Assembly: GCA_008360975.2 (NCBI GenBank)
Contig: CM039184.1
Location: 42,169,797-42,233,796, forward strand
Length of the DNA stretch: 64,000 nucleotides
Origin: Lichenostomus cassidix
Lineage: Eukaryota > Chordata > Aves > Passeriformes > Meliphagidae
Reading direction: 5' to 3'
The notes beneath the pieces were generated by a model. That model searched no databases. It had not been told where the DNA came from and was given only the letters and a program-made list of their open reading frames with translations. Of the stretch, positions 1-13,000 are shown one piece after another (within the stretch, counting starts at the first letter, position 1; every line of letters starts with the position of its first letter). A program made the position numbers and the translations under genes.

Positions 1-108
1 TTAAAACCATGATAACAAATTGGTAACTGTTTTGGGCAGGTTTTATCCCACTGAATATCCAACTTGTTAGTTTTTTTATTTTTCTGGTTTCTCAGTCAGA
101 AATAATAG

Positions 109-175
109 AAGCATAGAATGGTTTGAGTTCAAAGGGACCTTAAACATCATATAGTTCCTACCACTAACAGGTGCC
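109..175 (-). mobile_element. CR1 3'-end fragment
   Basis: GCATAGAATGGTTTGAGTTC followed by AAAGGGACCTTAAACATCAT matches the reverse complement of a CR1 3' end. Short and diverged, in MTMR7 intron 1. Confidence 0.55.
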
Positions 176-963
176 TACAGCACATGCAGTGTACAAAATC
201 CTAATGGTGTACAAGTCACAAGCTGTTGATCTGAGAGTTAATTACACATTATGGACTCTGCTGTTGTCAGGAGTACAGCGAAGACAGAATGCCCATTTTG
301 TGCCCAAGGTGGGAGAGCAGCGGAAGTGGAGTTCTTGAGTCCCTTGGAAAAGTGACTGAAGGCAAAAACTTCCTGTGTGACCTCTGCTGTCAGTCTGAAC
401 AGGAATATAGGGACAAGCACCAAAATTTTAATTTTAATTCTTTTAAACTCTTTTAACTCTTTTAATGTTGTTTTAGATCTTAATAGAGTTTTGCGTGGGA
501 GAAAATTTGTTTGAGTGAGACCCATTGAAGAAAGGCACTCTACTACCACTATTATCTCCTGCTTATTATTATTTTTATTTTAATTTAGCTGAAATGGCTT
601 GAATGGAAAACATGGAGCTAGAGCTTAGCTGAAGGACAGACCCTGCCTTGCTGTTACAGGGTTTTGGTAAGATGAGATCACAAGGAAGAGCTCAAGTGAG
701 AAGTTGTCTTTTGAAGTGTTTGGTAACAGGCTTTTGGATATAGAATTACCACAAGATAGGAGAAAAAAGCAACATTAAGGAAGATCTGGAAATAGATCAC
801 ATAATATAATCACATTTTCTCATACAGTTATATTTCTTTGATATTTCATGTTGTGCTGAAAAGAACTTTGTAATAGACAAAATGTGGACATTGAGCTCTC
901 ACTATTAAGCTCTTTGTTATAGCCTAATTATTTCTTTTTTTCCACTATCACTTTTTTGTATAG

Positions 964-1086
964 GTGGAAAATGTTAGGTTACTTGATCGTTTCTCTTCAA
1001 GAAGAGCTGTGCTGGGAACCTTATATTTAACAGCTACCCATGTCATATTTGTGGAGAATGGTTCTGAAACTCGCAAAGAAACCTGG
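964..1086 (+). CDS. MTMR7: MTMR7 exon 2
   Basis: 41 codons, phase 0 at both ends, starting [10 protein letters not shown] and ending RKETW before gtatga. It encodes the start of the PH-GRAM domain. Confidence 0.93.
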
Positions 1087-4000
1087 GTATGAATTTTTGG
1101 TTTTTTCAGTTAGCTGTATGTGCATGGCACTTTAGTGATGGTAATTTGAAAATTCCTTTCAAAACACTTTAAACATAGTAAATTAGTTCATATGGATGTT
1201 TTCACTGGATTCTAGATATTACAATACAGTAAGGCAAGTATAAGGGCCTTCACTGTGTGAATACCACATGTGATTGGCTGAGGAATAGCTGCTCTAAACT
1301 ATACTGTTGCTCCTATTGTGCAGGAAGAGCTAAGGAGAAATGCCTTGAATGTGAACTACTGTCTTGGCTCTGTCCATTCTTGCCCCTCTCCCTTACTGCT
1401 GGTGTTGAATCAGTGATGTTGGTTTGATATTTTAATTTTTTTTAATAAAGTAGTATTTTGAATTGACTATTTTGATTGATTGATTGATTGATCAACTTCA
1501 AGAGGAAGCTCATGGGAGTTTTCTCAAGGACTTGTGGAAACTACTGTGCCTGCCCTGGCACATCATTATAAATAATTACTTTTCTCCTTAAAGATTTGAT
1601 TAGCATAACTGTTTACAATTCCCTGCAGGTTCTCCACAGCCAAATCTCCTCTATTGAGAAGCAGGCCACCACTGCCTCTGGTTGCCCATTACTGATCCGC
1701 TGCAAGAACTTCCAGGTCATCCAGCTCGTCATCCCTCAGGAAAGAGACTGCCATGATGTTTACATATCTCTGATACGTCTAGCTCGACCAGGTATGGAAA
1801 AAAAAAGGGCACAAAAATTAATCCTCATCCTGAAGTGTGAGAATTCAATGGAAGAAATGTATCTGCATCTTTGTCCTTTACAGGTGAAGAAAAAAAGATG
1901 TTTTATGAGTGAAATATTAAAATAATAATTTGTGGAGCAATGAAGAAAGTTCATTTTGACAAGTAGTTTCTTTCATAAAGTATGAGATGAACTTCTGTTT
2001 AAAATAATACTCTAGGGTATCATGGGCCATAAAATATAATGCTATTTTATGTGCAACTCATTTGCTGGATGCCTTGTGTAAATGTAAGTTTAGGAGGATA
2101 CTCTAAATTCAGGGAACTTTCATGTCCCTGTTCTGACAAAAACTTTAGAATGTACTTAGTGGTCATGTCAGGATTTGCATTTTGACTTTTTGTGCTGTGC
2201 AGAAATTCCTTAAAATCAGTTAAAGGTTTTGCAGCAAGCATTGTTTTATTCCATTGGGCTACCTGTGTTTTGGATTATTATTTTCTGCATTTTGAATATG
2301 CCCCATGTGAATTTCTGAATTTATTTCAAGATCCTTTTGAAACTTTTCCCCTTTCCAATGAAAAACCAAATGTTGCATCAAAGCCCAATATCTGATTGCC
2401 TACATTAGAGCTCCTCTCTGCACTGCGCTGCCCTAAGAACCAACTGACAAAGCTTCTGGATTGTTTATTTTAAATTACAACTATAGAAATATAAAACCAA
2501 CTTTTGTTCTTCAGTATTATTTTAACACTATGTGCAGAAATTGTCTACTGTAGTCTTTACAAAGCTGACAACACTGGCTTTAACTTTTTTCCTGTTAGGA
2601 GAACACCAGTTTTATCTACTGTGTAAGAGGGGAAAAAACTGCACACCAGCACAACTAATGAACTTTATAAAGTACCTGCAGTAGCAGTAGTACTATATAA
2701 CTGCAGCAGAAGTAACTTGATAAGCTAGGTGATGCAGGATGAAAGTAATCAGAGAAATTTAAAACAATGAGACAAATTCAGTCAGTGGTTCTGCTGATGT
2801 AAATCTGGATTCATTCCATGCACCTCAGCTGCAAGTACATGTTCATGCATGCTGGCAGGAATGTGATTCTGTAATCCTTTTCCTTGGAGGCAGGAGGAGG
2901 TGTGTGTGCTGCTATGCACCAGAATGATGAAAGGAAGAGTAGCTGAGGACCCTGAATACAAGTTTAATGACTGACTGCAATTGACAAGAAGATTTGAGTA
3001 AAGAAGATGCAGTAACAGCACTGTAGAATTAGCTCTTTGCATAGTTTAGCTACACAGTAGCTTTCCTTCTCCAGCAAGGTATCTGATTGGAATGTGAGAC
3101 AGGATAAAATCTTGCCTACTCACTCAAAATTAGAAAGCTCTGATTCAAGCTCAGTCATATGTACCCTGACAGTGTTCTGCTGTGTCATTTTGTCAGGGCA
3201 CGAAGCTGCACTCTCTTTAGGTCGTAGAGTTACTCAGCATTAGAAGGTACACTTTACTCTGTGAGCAGATAATGTGACTCATTCATGCTCTACTTTTCAT
3301 TCTCTGCATGAGTGAAGCTCATATTGTATACTGGTTTAACATTGTCTATGCTATCCGATGTCCTAGTTACATTAAAAGTGAATGTTATGCTTGATTTTAT
3401 TTTTGCTGGAATTTTATTAAGGTCAGGCTGTCAGCTGAATTTGGCCTTTTTGCTTAATTAAGACATTTTGTGACTGACCATAAGATACTACATGTTTAAT
3501 AGCAGTATTGCAGATATTTATGGCAAAATAACTCTGAAAGATTGGGAAAGGTCCTATAAGTACTGGCAAAGATGTGGTAACTGAGCTTTGAGGCACTGAC
3601 TATTAATACTTGAACACTTTTGTTACTATTAATGGGAGCCTTGTTACTATTAATACTTGTGGTTATTATTTTTATAGCTGTACGTTCTGTGCAGTACAGA
3701 ACACAGTAGTGTACTAAGATTCTGCTTATTAGGTATGTGTTATTAGAAAAGGAAGTATAGTATTTAAATACACTGATTGTAGAGCAAGGGTATTAGTGGA
3801 GAGCTATGAAGTCAGAGAGGACTCAGCTTGTGATTTACTGCAGTTAAACATCTATTGATCAGAAATTTTTAAGGAACTTTGAGCAACAGAATGAAATATT
3901 CCTTTGTGACATAGCAATATCTAAAGTATCAATGAGAATATTAATTTCAATTTGTATGCTGGATACTCATGTCAGTAACAGTTGGGATTCCATGGCAGTG

Positions 4001-7000
4001 GTGTGTGGCTGCTGCTGGTCATCAGGATCAAGACACTCATTATGTACAGATATACTCCTAGAAAGGTTAAAAAAATCCAGCACCACAAAACTTTCATATA
4101 TGGTATGTGGTTGAGGAGCACAGGTGGCATAGCTACTTAAACAACTTCCTGGTCATGATAAAATGATTTATGTAGCATATGTTTCTTTTCAGCTATTACA
4201 TCATGTCTAGCTCAAATGCATTTGCTAATAATTCAACAACAGAATTTTGCTGTCCACAAAACTAAGATTTCATTGGATCTATTGGAAACCTTTCTAATTA
4301 GGGACAAAGGCTACTGAGTTTTTTTCATTTTTGGAAGAATGTGCTGCATAGTCCATTTTTCATATCTTTTGTCTTTGCTGCAGGACAGATGTTACATTAA
4401 TAAAGGGACTTCTAAACTACTTCTAGATAGCAAATTCTTTTGAAGAACAAGTGCTTACTCTGGCACTGACTTCAGTTTTCTTTGGATGAAAGTGTATTGC
4501 TGACATTTTGTCTTTGTGCTGGGAAAGATTTTTTACAAATCTACTGAAGGCAAGCAGAACAGTTTATTTTAAATAGCACTTCTATTGAGGCACATACATT
4601 GCAATATATACAAATAACAAAAGAGCACGTATTTTGAAAGTTTGCTTGACAGTAGATATAAACCAGGATGTGTGCTTTTGTAAAGCAAAGCGTACTGTTT
4701 TACAGGAAACTACATCAAGGTCAACGCCAAGTTCTGGTTTTGAAGTGTGATTTCGGGATGAGAAATTTGAAGTTGTTAACTGTTTCTGTTTCTTTGATTG
4801 TTTTTTTCCCAGTGAAATATGAAGAGCTGTATTGCTTCTCCTTCAATCCAAAATTAGATAAAGAAGAACGAGAACAAGGCTGGAAGCTTGTGGACCTCAA
4901 TGAAGAATATAATCGGATGGGTGTCCCAAACAACTATTGGCAGATTAGTGATGTAAACAGAGACTACGGGGTGAGTTGCTGTGATTTTTCTGTTACAGAG
5001 TCGCTCTGTACAATAAATCAGGAGCCTTACTGAGCTCTACTGTAGTCCTTAGTGGCATCACCTCTTTGTGCTCAATGCTGTACACACACATAGTAAGGTG
5101 CAATTCCTCTACTATTTCACATGAAATGGCACACAGATAGTGAGAGCAAGGATGTGTCTTCATTTAACAGATGTGGAAATGAAGCACAGAGAATATGTCC
5201 ACAGTGTTTTAAATGTTAGGATTTGGCTGCCTGGGAAGTAGTTTAAGTCATACCTAGTGTTATGTGTGTGAATAAGAGTTTCCCTGTCATGTAGGGCTAT
5301 GTAAAATTACTACGTAGTCATTTTAAGGAAAAAAAAAATTCTCAAAATAGTGAGCTTGGCAATATTTTTTACCTCACTGGCTATCCCAGAAGCGTCTGTG
5401 ATTGACTGTTAGTGTTTTTCACAGTCATCTTATAGGTCATATATCTTCCTAGCTGCCTGCTGTCCTGCCTTGCTCAGTCTTGTATGATTGAGGACCCTAG
5501 AATGTTAATTAATTTTGAGGAAAAACTAACTGAGTTATTTTTGAAGAAAGTTTGTCCAAGCACTGTTGCTGGAACATATCCATGTTAAGGAAGGACTGTG
5601 AAGTTCTCAGAGAAGACTGAATGTGCTGTCAGGGTTTGTTTTCTTTTTGTTAAAATGAGTGGAAAAAATGTTTGACCGCTTTTAAGATAAAGTGTAGGAA
5701 AAATGTCATCATGAATAAAATCCAGTTCACCACATCAACAACTGTAACCACAAGTCCTTCCTTTCTCCTTCATTACGTATCTCTGACTCTCTCAGAAAAT
5801 AATTTCCTCCATCGTGCTTTAGTCATCTCAGAAGGTCAAAGGGACGTGCTGGATATCCTTTTGATCCCAGTCAGAATGCTACGGGCAATATCAGAAAAAA
5901 GGAGTTAAACCAGGATTCCACCTGTGGTCTCACTTGTCTCTAGAGGGAATTTGAGGCTTTTTCTGAAGGCTCATTAAATTCCTTTCCGAAGTGGTAGGCA
6001 TTGTCAGGACTGCTTGAGTTTTGATAGCCTTATTTCACGTGGCATAATTTCTTATCTCCAAGTCCCTATATTTGTCCTTTTTTTTTTTTATTATCAAGTT
6101 TTCTGGAAAATTTGGCTCTATTGTCCCCTCCCATTATAGCAGAGTGTTTGAGAACTTCACCCACTCTCATTCTTACTCCCAAATTCTGCTACAGAGGACA
6201 CTGCAGTTGTAAATACAACCTTGCTAGAAATAATGATAAATCTTTTCTGGTGTGAATGTGTGTTAAACCTGTCTGTTCTCAACAAGGCATGAATTAACAT
6301 TTGGAAGTACAGCATTTCAACCGTTTTGCTTCAGTTTTGCTATCTGTAAGTTAGGATTAATACTTTCCCACTTCAAAAGAATGCTTTGAGCAATGTCAGT
6401 GATATGTATACAATAATGACAAAATATTCCCTGAGGTTTGAGTTTCCTGATATTTTGGTTTTGCTGTGGAAATGGCTAACGCTACTTGTACATTGTAGAC
6501 CAAACAGAGTTTCCTTTCACAGGTCTGTGACTCATATCCTACAGAAATCTATGTACCAAAGTCTGCAACTGCACACATCATCGTGGGGAGTTCTAAATTT
6601 CGGAGCCGAAGGCGTTTCCCAGCTCTTTCCTATTACTGCAAGGGTAACAATGTAAGTGTGAATTTGTAGCTTTGAAGTATTGGCTTATTTTGGCTTTAGT
6701 CTCATAATTCTTCTAGTAAAGTTTTGCAAGAAGAAATCAGTGTTTATTTAATTTAAAAAATTATTAGTGTAGTCTCGTTAGTGTGGTTAGTTCAGTAATA
6801 GGCATTACCTCTCATTCAGTCTTTCATATCCAGAACTTTCCCATAGCTCCTTTGTCCTGACAAATCCAGTGGTGCTGTGTCTTACATGGTCTGTGTGAAT
6901 ATGATAAGATCAAAGCCTGGGACTATCTGTTCAGCTTATGCAACAGCATGTAATAAATCACTGGAATATGTGCTGATCAGAAGAATAGACTCTAAATAAC

Positions 7001-10000
7001 AGTAACCTGTTTGCAAAACTATTGATGAAGTATGAGCAGTCTCACACAATTCAGGTTTTCTCTCTTAAAGACCCATACTTTACTGACTATACTGATATTT
7101 CAAAGGCATGACTGAAACAAGCATGTCCTTTCTCACAGTAATAAATAATCTGTAGGACAGTCTGCACAGGTTGTGACCTTCAGCAGGCAGATTCTCTTCA
7201 TGCTTGTGTTCAGTGCTTAGAGAGTGCATGTATTATCCCCTTGCCTTCTACAAATCCAGCTGCCCCCTGCCTAGCAAAAATAAAAACTTCCCTGCTCACC
7301 CTTTTCACATTGTGTTCCTTCTTTCTGGAGGTCTTCTGGAGGTCTGATCCTGATGGGTCTGAGGAGAAATTCTCTTGCCTCTTTCAGTAGCCCTGCTTAA
7401 TACACATACTGCAGGAGTCAGGCTGCCTGACCCACTTCTTATGCAGTAAGGTCTTTTTCCAGAGGCAGTGCTAAAAATACACAACCATTGGCAATCCATC
7501 TGCGTGTTATACATTTTGTTTCCTGAAATCATGGTGTCAGGCTGCTTAGTAAAGCAGGCACTAGTGTAAGCTGGGTGTAATCAGTCTTGTACCTGGTGAG
7601 TGACAGTGCAAAAGGACCTATTCTTTATGCTATATCAGCATTCTCATGATTGCAAGGCTGTACTCATCCTCGAGATATCACCTTTCAGGAGTTATTCCAC
7701 ATTAGGGAAATGCAATACTTAAAACAGGTCTAAAATTTGGATTGAAGACTAGACTTGGGCTAATGGGGTTGTATTGTTTTAATATTTCTTTGCCTTTGTA
7801 AAAATGATGTATTTATTAACATGTACTTAATTTTACCATTCTGCCTTTCTCATGTAATTGTACATCTATGCAAACATCTAATGATCTGGTTTTGTTAAGG
7901 CTTCTGGATGCTAAATAGTTTCTACTTTATATTTGTTTGTTTGTCTGCTTTTCTGCAGGCTTCCATATGTAGAAGCAGCCAGCCTCTGTCTGGCTTTAGT
8001 GCCCGATGCCTTGAGGATGAACAGATGCTCCAGGCCATTAGAAAAGCAAATCCAGGAAGTGATTTCATCTATGTTGTTGACACTCGGCCCAAAGTAAGTA
8101 TATTATATTTCTTGCACATAGCAAGACTGAGCCTGGGCTGAATGCATTAGGGAAGATACACAACCTAAGTGACTGACCAAGTGAGTTCTGATCTTAATTG
8201 CACCTGTGTAACTCCACAGGTACATTTATCAGGGGAATCTTAACTAAGAACCTTGACCACATTATTATCTCCAGGGCAATTTTCTCCTTTACACTAAACC
8301 TTACCCTTTTCTTATTCGTGGCAAAATGTCAAGATATAGAAAAGTAAATAATATTTAATTTTAACTATTTACACACACAGAGGAGCTATCAAGTAAGTAT
8401 ATTTCTGATGAGACTGGCAAAAAATAATTCCCGTAATTAAATGTATTTAGAGTTGTTTGTAATGTTGCTTGCTTATACTATAATTTTCCATGCATGATTT
8501 CTCCTGGAAATGAGAAAATTTCAATGACCTCTGCACAAGGCTAAGGAAAGACCAATTACTGAGGTCACAAGAGTGGAGGAGACCTTAGAATAACTTCAGC
8601 ACTTCTGTGGTTTTGAGAGAGAATCTGAAATGTGATAAATAAAGACATCAGATGCCATATCTTAATAACTGATTAAAAACCTCTGGCCAAGATAAAAGCT
8701 TTAGAAAAAAATATGCTATGCAGAAATACAGAAACTCAATAATGATCTAGAAGAGGTTGGAAGCTAACAAAAAAAAAAAAAGCAAACCACATTGTGTCCA
8801 ACCAAATTGTGCTAGCAAACAGCTCAAGGTGATAAAGACTAGATAGACTTCAGTATCTGGAGATGGAAGCAGGGATATGTTCTTTCTTGCACTATCAGCA
8901 ACTTTCCTCTTGAAGTTACCAAAACCTCTGAAGAAAAGAAACTAAAGTACATGTAGTACATGTATGCCTACAAAATCCCTTGTAGGTATAGGATTAGCTG
9001 TAGCATGGGAAAAGGAAAAATGAGAAATGTTGAGGGAAAGGAACAAGGAAGCTGTTTAATATGCTGAGATTGGAAGACAGAGCCTGAAAGGGCAAGGTGG
9101 GTAAAACTGAGAAACATGAGAAATGGAGTGAGGAAGGGCAAACCTGGCAGAGCTGAAGCAGATACAAGGAACCTACATGGCTGGTGATTGACTGAAGTTA
9201 TGGGTGTTGGTGGGAAAGTGCTGTGAGTCCTCCCAGCTCTAATGGGAGGCAGTAGCCAGAAAATCAGGACCTTGGCAGCTCTCATTGACCCAAATTGCAC
9301 CAAGGACTGTGTACTCTGGGAGCTATTTTGACCTTCAGTTCCCTCTCTTTTATTGGGAAGACAAGGACGCTACCACCTTGCTTGTGGCCCCGAAGCAAGG
9401 GAATTATGGTGAGCACTAGGAAAGGATTGGTACATTGTGATCAGAATGGGCCTTAGATATGAAGTACAGACATAGCTGCCTAAATAACTCTTGTTTACCA
9501 ATTTTCTGTATGTAATAATAGTTATAGCTTTTTTCCTGTCTGATGGTATTGATACTCTTCCCTATTTAAGGCAGTCTTTTACTGATGGGATTTATTGCTA
9601 ATGACTTACTGACTTGGCTATTAATGTTTTACGTTTACAGGAAGGACCCATCCCTTAAATTTTTCTGGTAAATTACTTTGAGACACCTTCTGTGTGCAGT
9701 GAAAAATGCTGTACTTTCTTGAAGGGTGGAGAGTCTAAAATTGGCTCACTTAGCCATAAATGCCAGCATATTTCCAGCAATGCTGGCTTCTTCAGGAACC
9801 AGTCAGGAGATGAAGACTGTTTTCACTGAACTTTTCCGTGAAAAAAAGTTTTGATCTAAAGAAATTTATATACCAGATCCCTACTCCTCTCTGCACTGCA
9901 AAAATAGACAGATCTACAAATCTCCTGTGATCTCAGATCCAGCCAAATCCAGCCAAATCCAGCCTTGTTACAGTTTTGCACCTGATAATTCATCTATGAA

Positions 10001-13000
10001 TCTAGAGCATATAGCAAGGGATAGGTATTGGTGGAAGTGGTTCATGGAATTCCTCAGGGAACCTTTAATAAATGTAGATATTAGATATCAAGTCTGGTGG
10101 AAGGCTTCCCATTCCTGTGGGAGGCTAAAAAACTATTTGCCTCATTTTTCATAAGAACCAGTTCCTTGCAAAGATTATGAATGTTTTTGGGTCCTTCAAT
10201 TCAACATTCCCAAGTGCTCTTCTGTTGTTGCACTTGATAATTTTCAAAACAAAATCTTTGTCTGTGGAAGAAAGCTTTGTTTCCACTTCATTTGGATATA
10301 CCAGGATGACCAAATGCAACTTGACTGAGGCTGTGGTCATTCCTTTCTGTGATCACAAAGGAAGCTAATATAACTTACTGTTTATGAGTAAAATACATTA
10401 GTTCTATTATTTGTATAACAAGACACAACTTGGTTGTCCTCTGGATTAAAGAAAATGCCAGGAAATCTTGCAAGTGAGGTCTTTTACCTTTAGAAGCTGT
10501 ATCCTCATATTTACTGAGATTAATCGAGGACATACGCAGTTTAGAGAGTTTCACAATAACTACTTAAGAGCAACAGATGGAATTTTGGTAGATGATGTGG
10601 AAAACTTGTTAGTAAATATTGTGGCAGCTGCAAAGTTTGGCAACTGACAGTATTTAAAATAAATGAGTGTCAGAAAGCCTTGCAAATTTAACCTTGTATT
10701 TATTTACTTTTAAAAAGCACTATTTCATATTGTCTTTTAAGAAAGGATATTTGTGATAAAATTGCTCTGCTGCAGAAACAGTTAAAGGTATTTATGTGCT
10801 GAGTACTAGGTTACTTAGAGGATAGATAGTTTTTCATTTAGGATTTCAGGGGTTTTTGGTGGCTGAGACTCATGTGTACAGATCTTTCTTCCTGAAGATA
10901 TAGGCTACTGAATGAGAGACAGCCTCATTTTGTTTATGCAAGAGCACTGATGTCAACTTCAAAAGAGAAAGATTAGGATTCAGCAGATAATTTATATCTT
11001 TGTAGCAAGTCACACAGAGAACTCTGTCCTTAACTGACACGCTGTTCACAGGCTGTATTTTTTTTTTATTGTTCACTGATAGTCAAAATATTGGCAGACT
11101 GCTGGTTGATAGACAAGAATGTTTTCTTTTTTTTGGTTGTGCTCTTTCCTGAACTGCTTACTACAAGTTAAAAGAAATGTTGCCCAAAATTTGAATAAAT
11201 CAAAAATGCTAGTGTTTTGCCCAGGTTCCTATGCAGAGTGTGGTTCCTTCTGTTGTATCATAAAATTGATGTAATATTTCAATTCCTAATGGTGGCTCAG
11301 AAATGTAACATTTTAGCTTTCCCTTGAAAGTTAAGGTATCAAGTTTGGTTCTTGGAAACCTATTTTGACATATAGTATGAAAAGCTTGGCTTGTTCATCG
11401 TGGTTGGAGGGAAGTTGGCAACCATCAGTCCCCAGTTGTGTGCATTGGCTCCAAATTAAAATTGAGTATTGGGAATATGTGCGTTTGGGGTGGAAGAGGT
11501 CAGAAAAGGAGACATTCTTGTATATCCCATGATGCCATTAGCCAAGTACTAAAATATATTATTTGAGTTTCAGATGTGACCACAGAAGCAGTGAATCAAT
11601 AGTGCTTGCACTATTGGGAAATAAACTGGAAACAGAGTTATCTGCATAGCCTCTTGTTCTCTTGGCAATACCTAAAAAATACTTCTAAAACTTCTTCATG
11701 AGCATTGTCTCTCACGGAAATGAAGATGAGTCACTTTTTGTCCAATTGATACTTTGTAAAGTCTAAATCCTTTATTATTTATTTCTTAAATCTTTCCTGA
11801 GCATAAGCTGTTAGTTGTGCTTGGGAGTGTGGAGGTTCTGCCACTTGGGCTGCTTTGTCATTCTCAGAGCCTTCATATTTTTTGGGAAGTTCAAAGGTCT
11901 CCTAGCCTTACAGCATTCATTTCACAAAAAAGCAGGGATTTTATGCAAAAAGACAATTTCTTTCTACTGCACAGTGGGATTTTGCTATAGGAAATTTTTT
12001 TTAAGTAGATAGGTTTTAAAAAGTAGATAGTAATAAAGTAAAAATACTTAATTCATTTTTATCAAGTCTAGTTTTCAGCCCAAAGATCAAAATTTGGCAT
12101 AAGGAGCTTGGCAGATAGTTTTCCTTCCCACCCAAGGATTCCAAAAGGGGGGAGAGGGGAAATATAAGCATTAAAATCACCCTTAATTTTATGCTTGGGA
12201 AAACTGATCTAAAGAAGTGTTTAATAACTTTCCCATGCCAGGAAGCAAGTAACACATTTGAAGGCAAAACTTCAGCTTCCAGCAGAAAGTATTTTTGCTG
12301 AAGCACAACTCATTTGATAGTGCCGCATTGCAGAAGAAAATATTTGTAGAACATTGTCAATTCAAATATTTCGTGGTCTTTCACAAGAGCCAAGATATTA
12401 TAAAATTCGGAAAAACTACTCCAACTCCCTCTTCATTATTCCAAACTCAAAAGAAGTAAGCTGTATCAGCTTTTGGATGATTTGAGCAGTAAATTACACT
12501 AATGGGCAACATTACAGTGTGCACATGCTGTGAAACAGTGACATGGCAGATGTGACACTGCCGCCTCCTGGGTACATGCTGCTAGTAAACATAATGCTGA
12601 CCCAATATAAAATCAGAACAGCCTTTAAAACCAAATTAAAACCTTTATGCTCTTGCAGAGGAACCCTACCTAAGCTGTGGGGGTTTTGTGTTTAACTTTC
12701 TGATGAAGTTTCACTCAAAGTGTGTGAAATGGGGATATCAGAGACCCAGCAACCTAGCGCCCTACAATAGGCTGTAAACAGATCCCCAAATCATAACCCC
12801 TCATGCTGACACTGTAACAAATGCTTCCTATTTGTGCCTGATTTAAACTCCTCTGATTCATTGCTGCAGACCACAAGGTTTGTTTTGAAAAGATTCTGCT
12901 ACCAGTTTTCATCTGCTTTTCCCTGTGTTTTTCAGCTCAATGCAATGGCAAATAGAGCAGCAGGGAAGGGATATGAAAATGAAGACAACTACTCCAACAT

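Noticed and set aside
1..963. MTMR7 exon 1
   Set aside because: No ATG followed by the expected short N-terminal peptide and donor was found; the exon must lie to the left.
8968..9303. Minus-strand frame of 111 codons
   Set aside because: Low-complexity hydrophobic content from a purine-rich plus strand; no homology recognised and it lies inside an MTMR7 intron.
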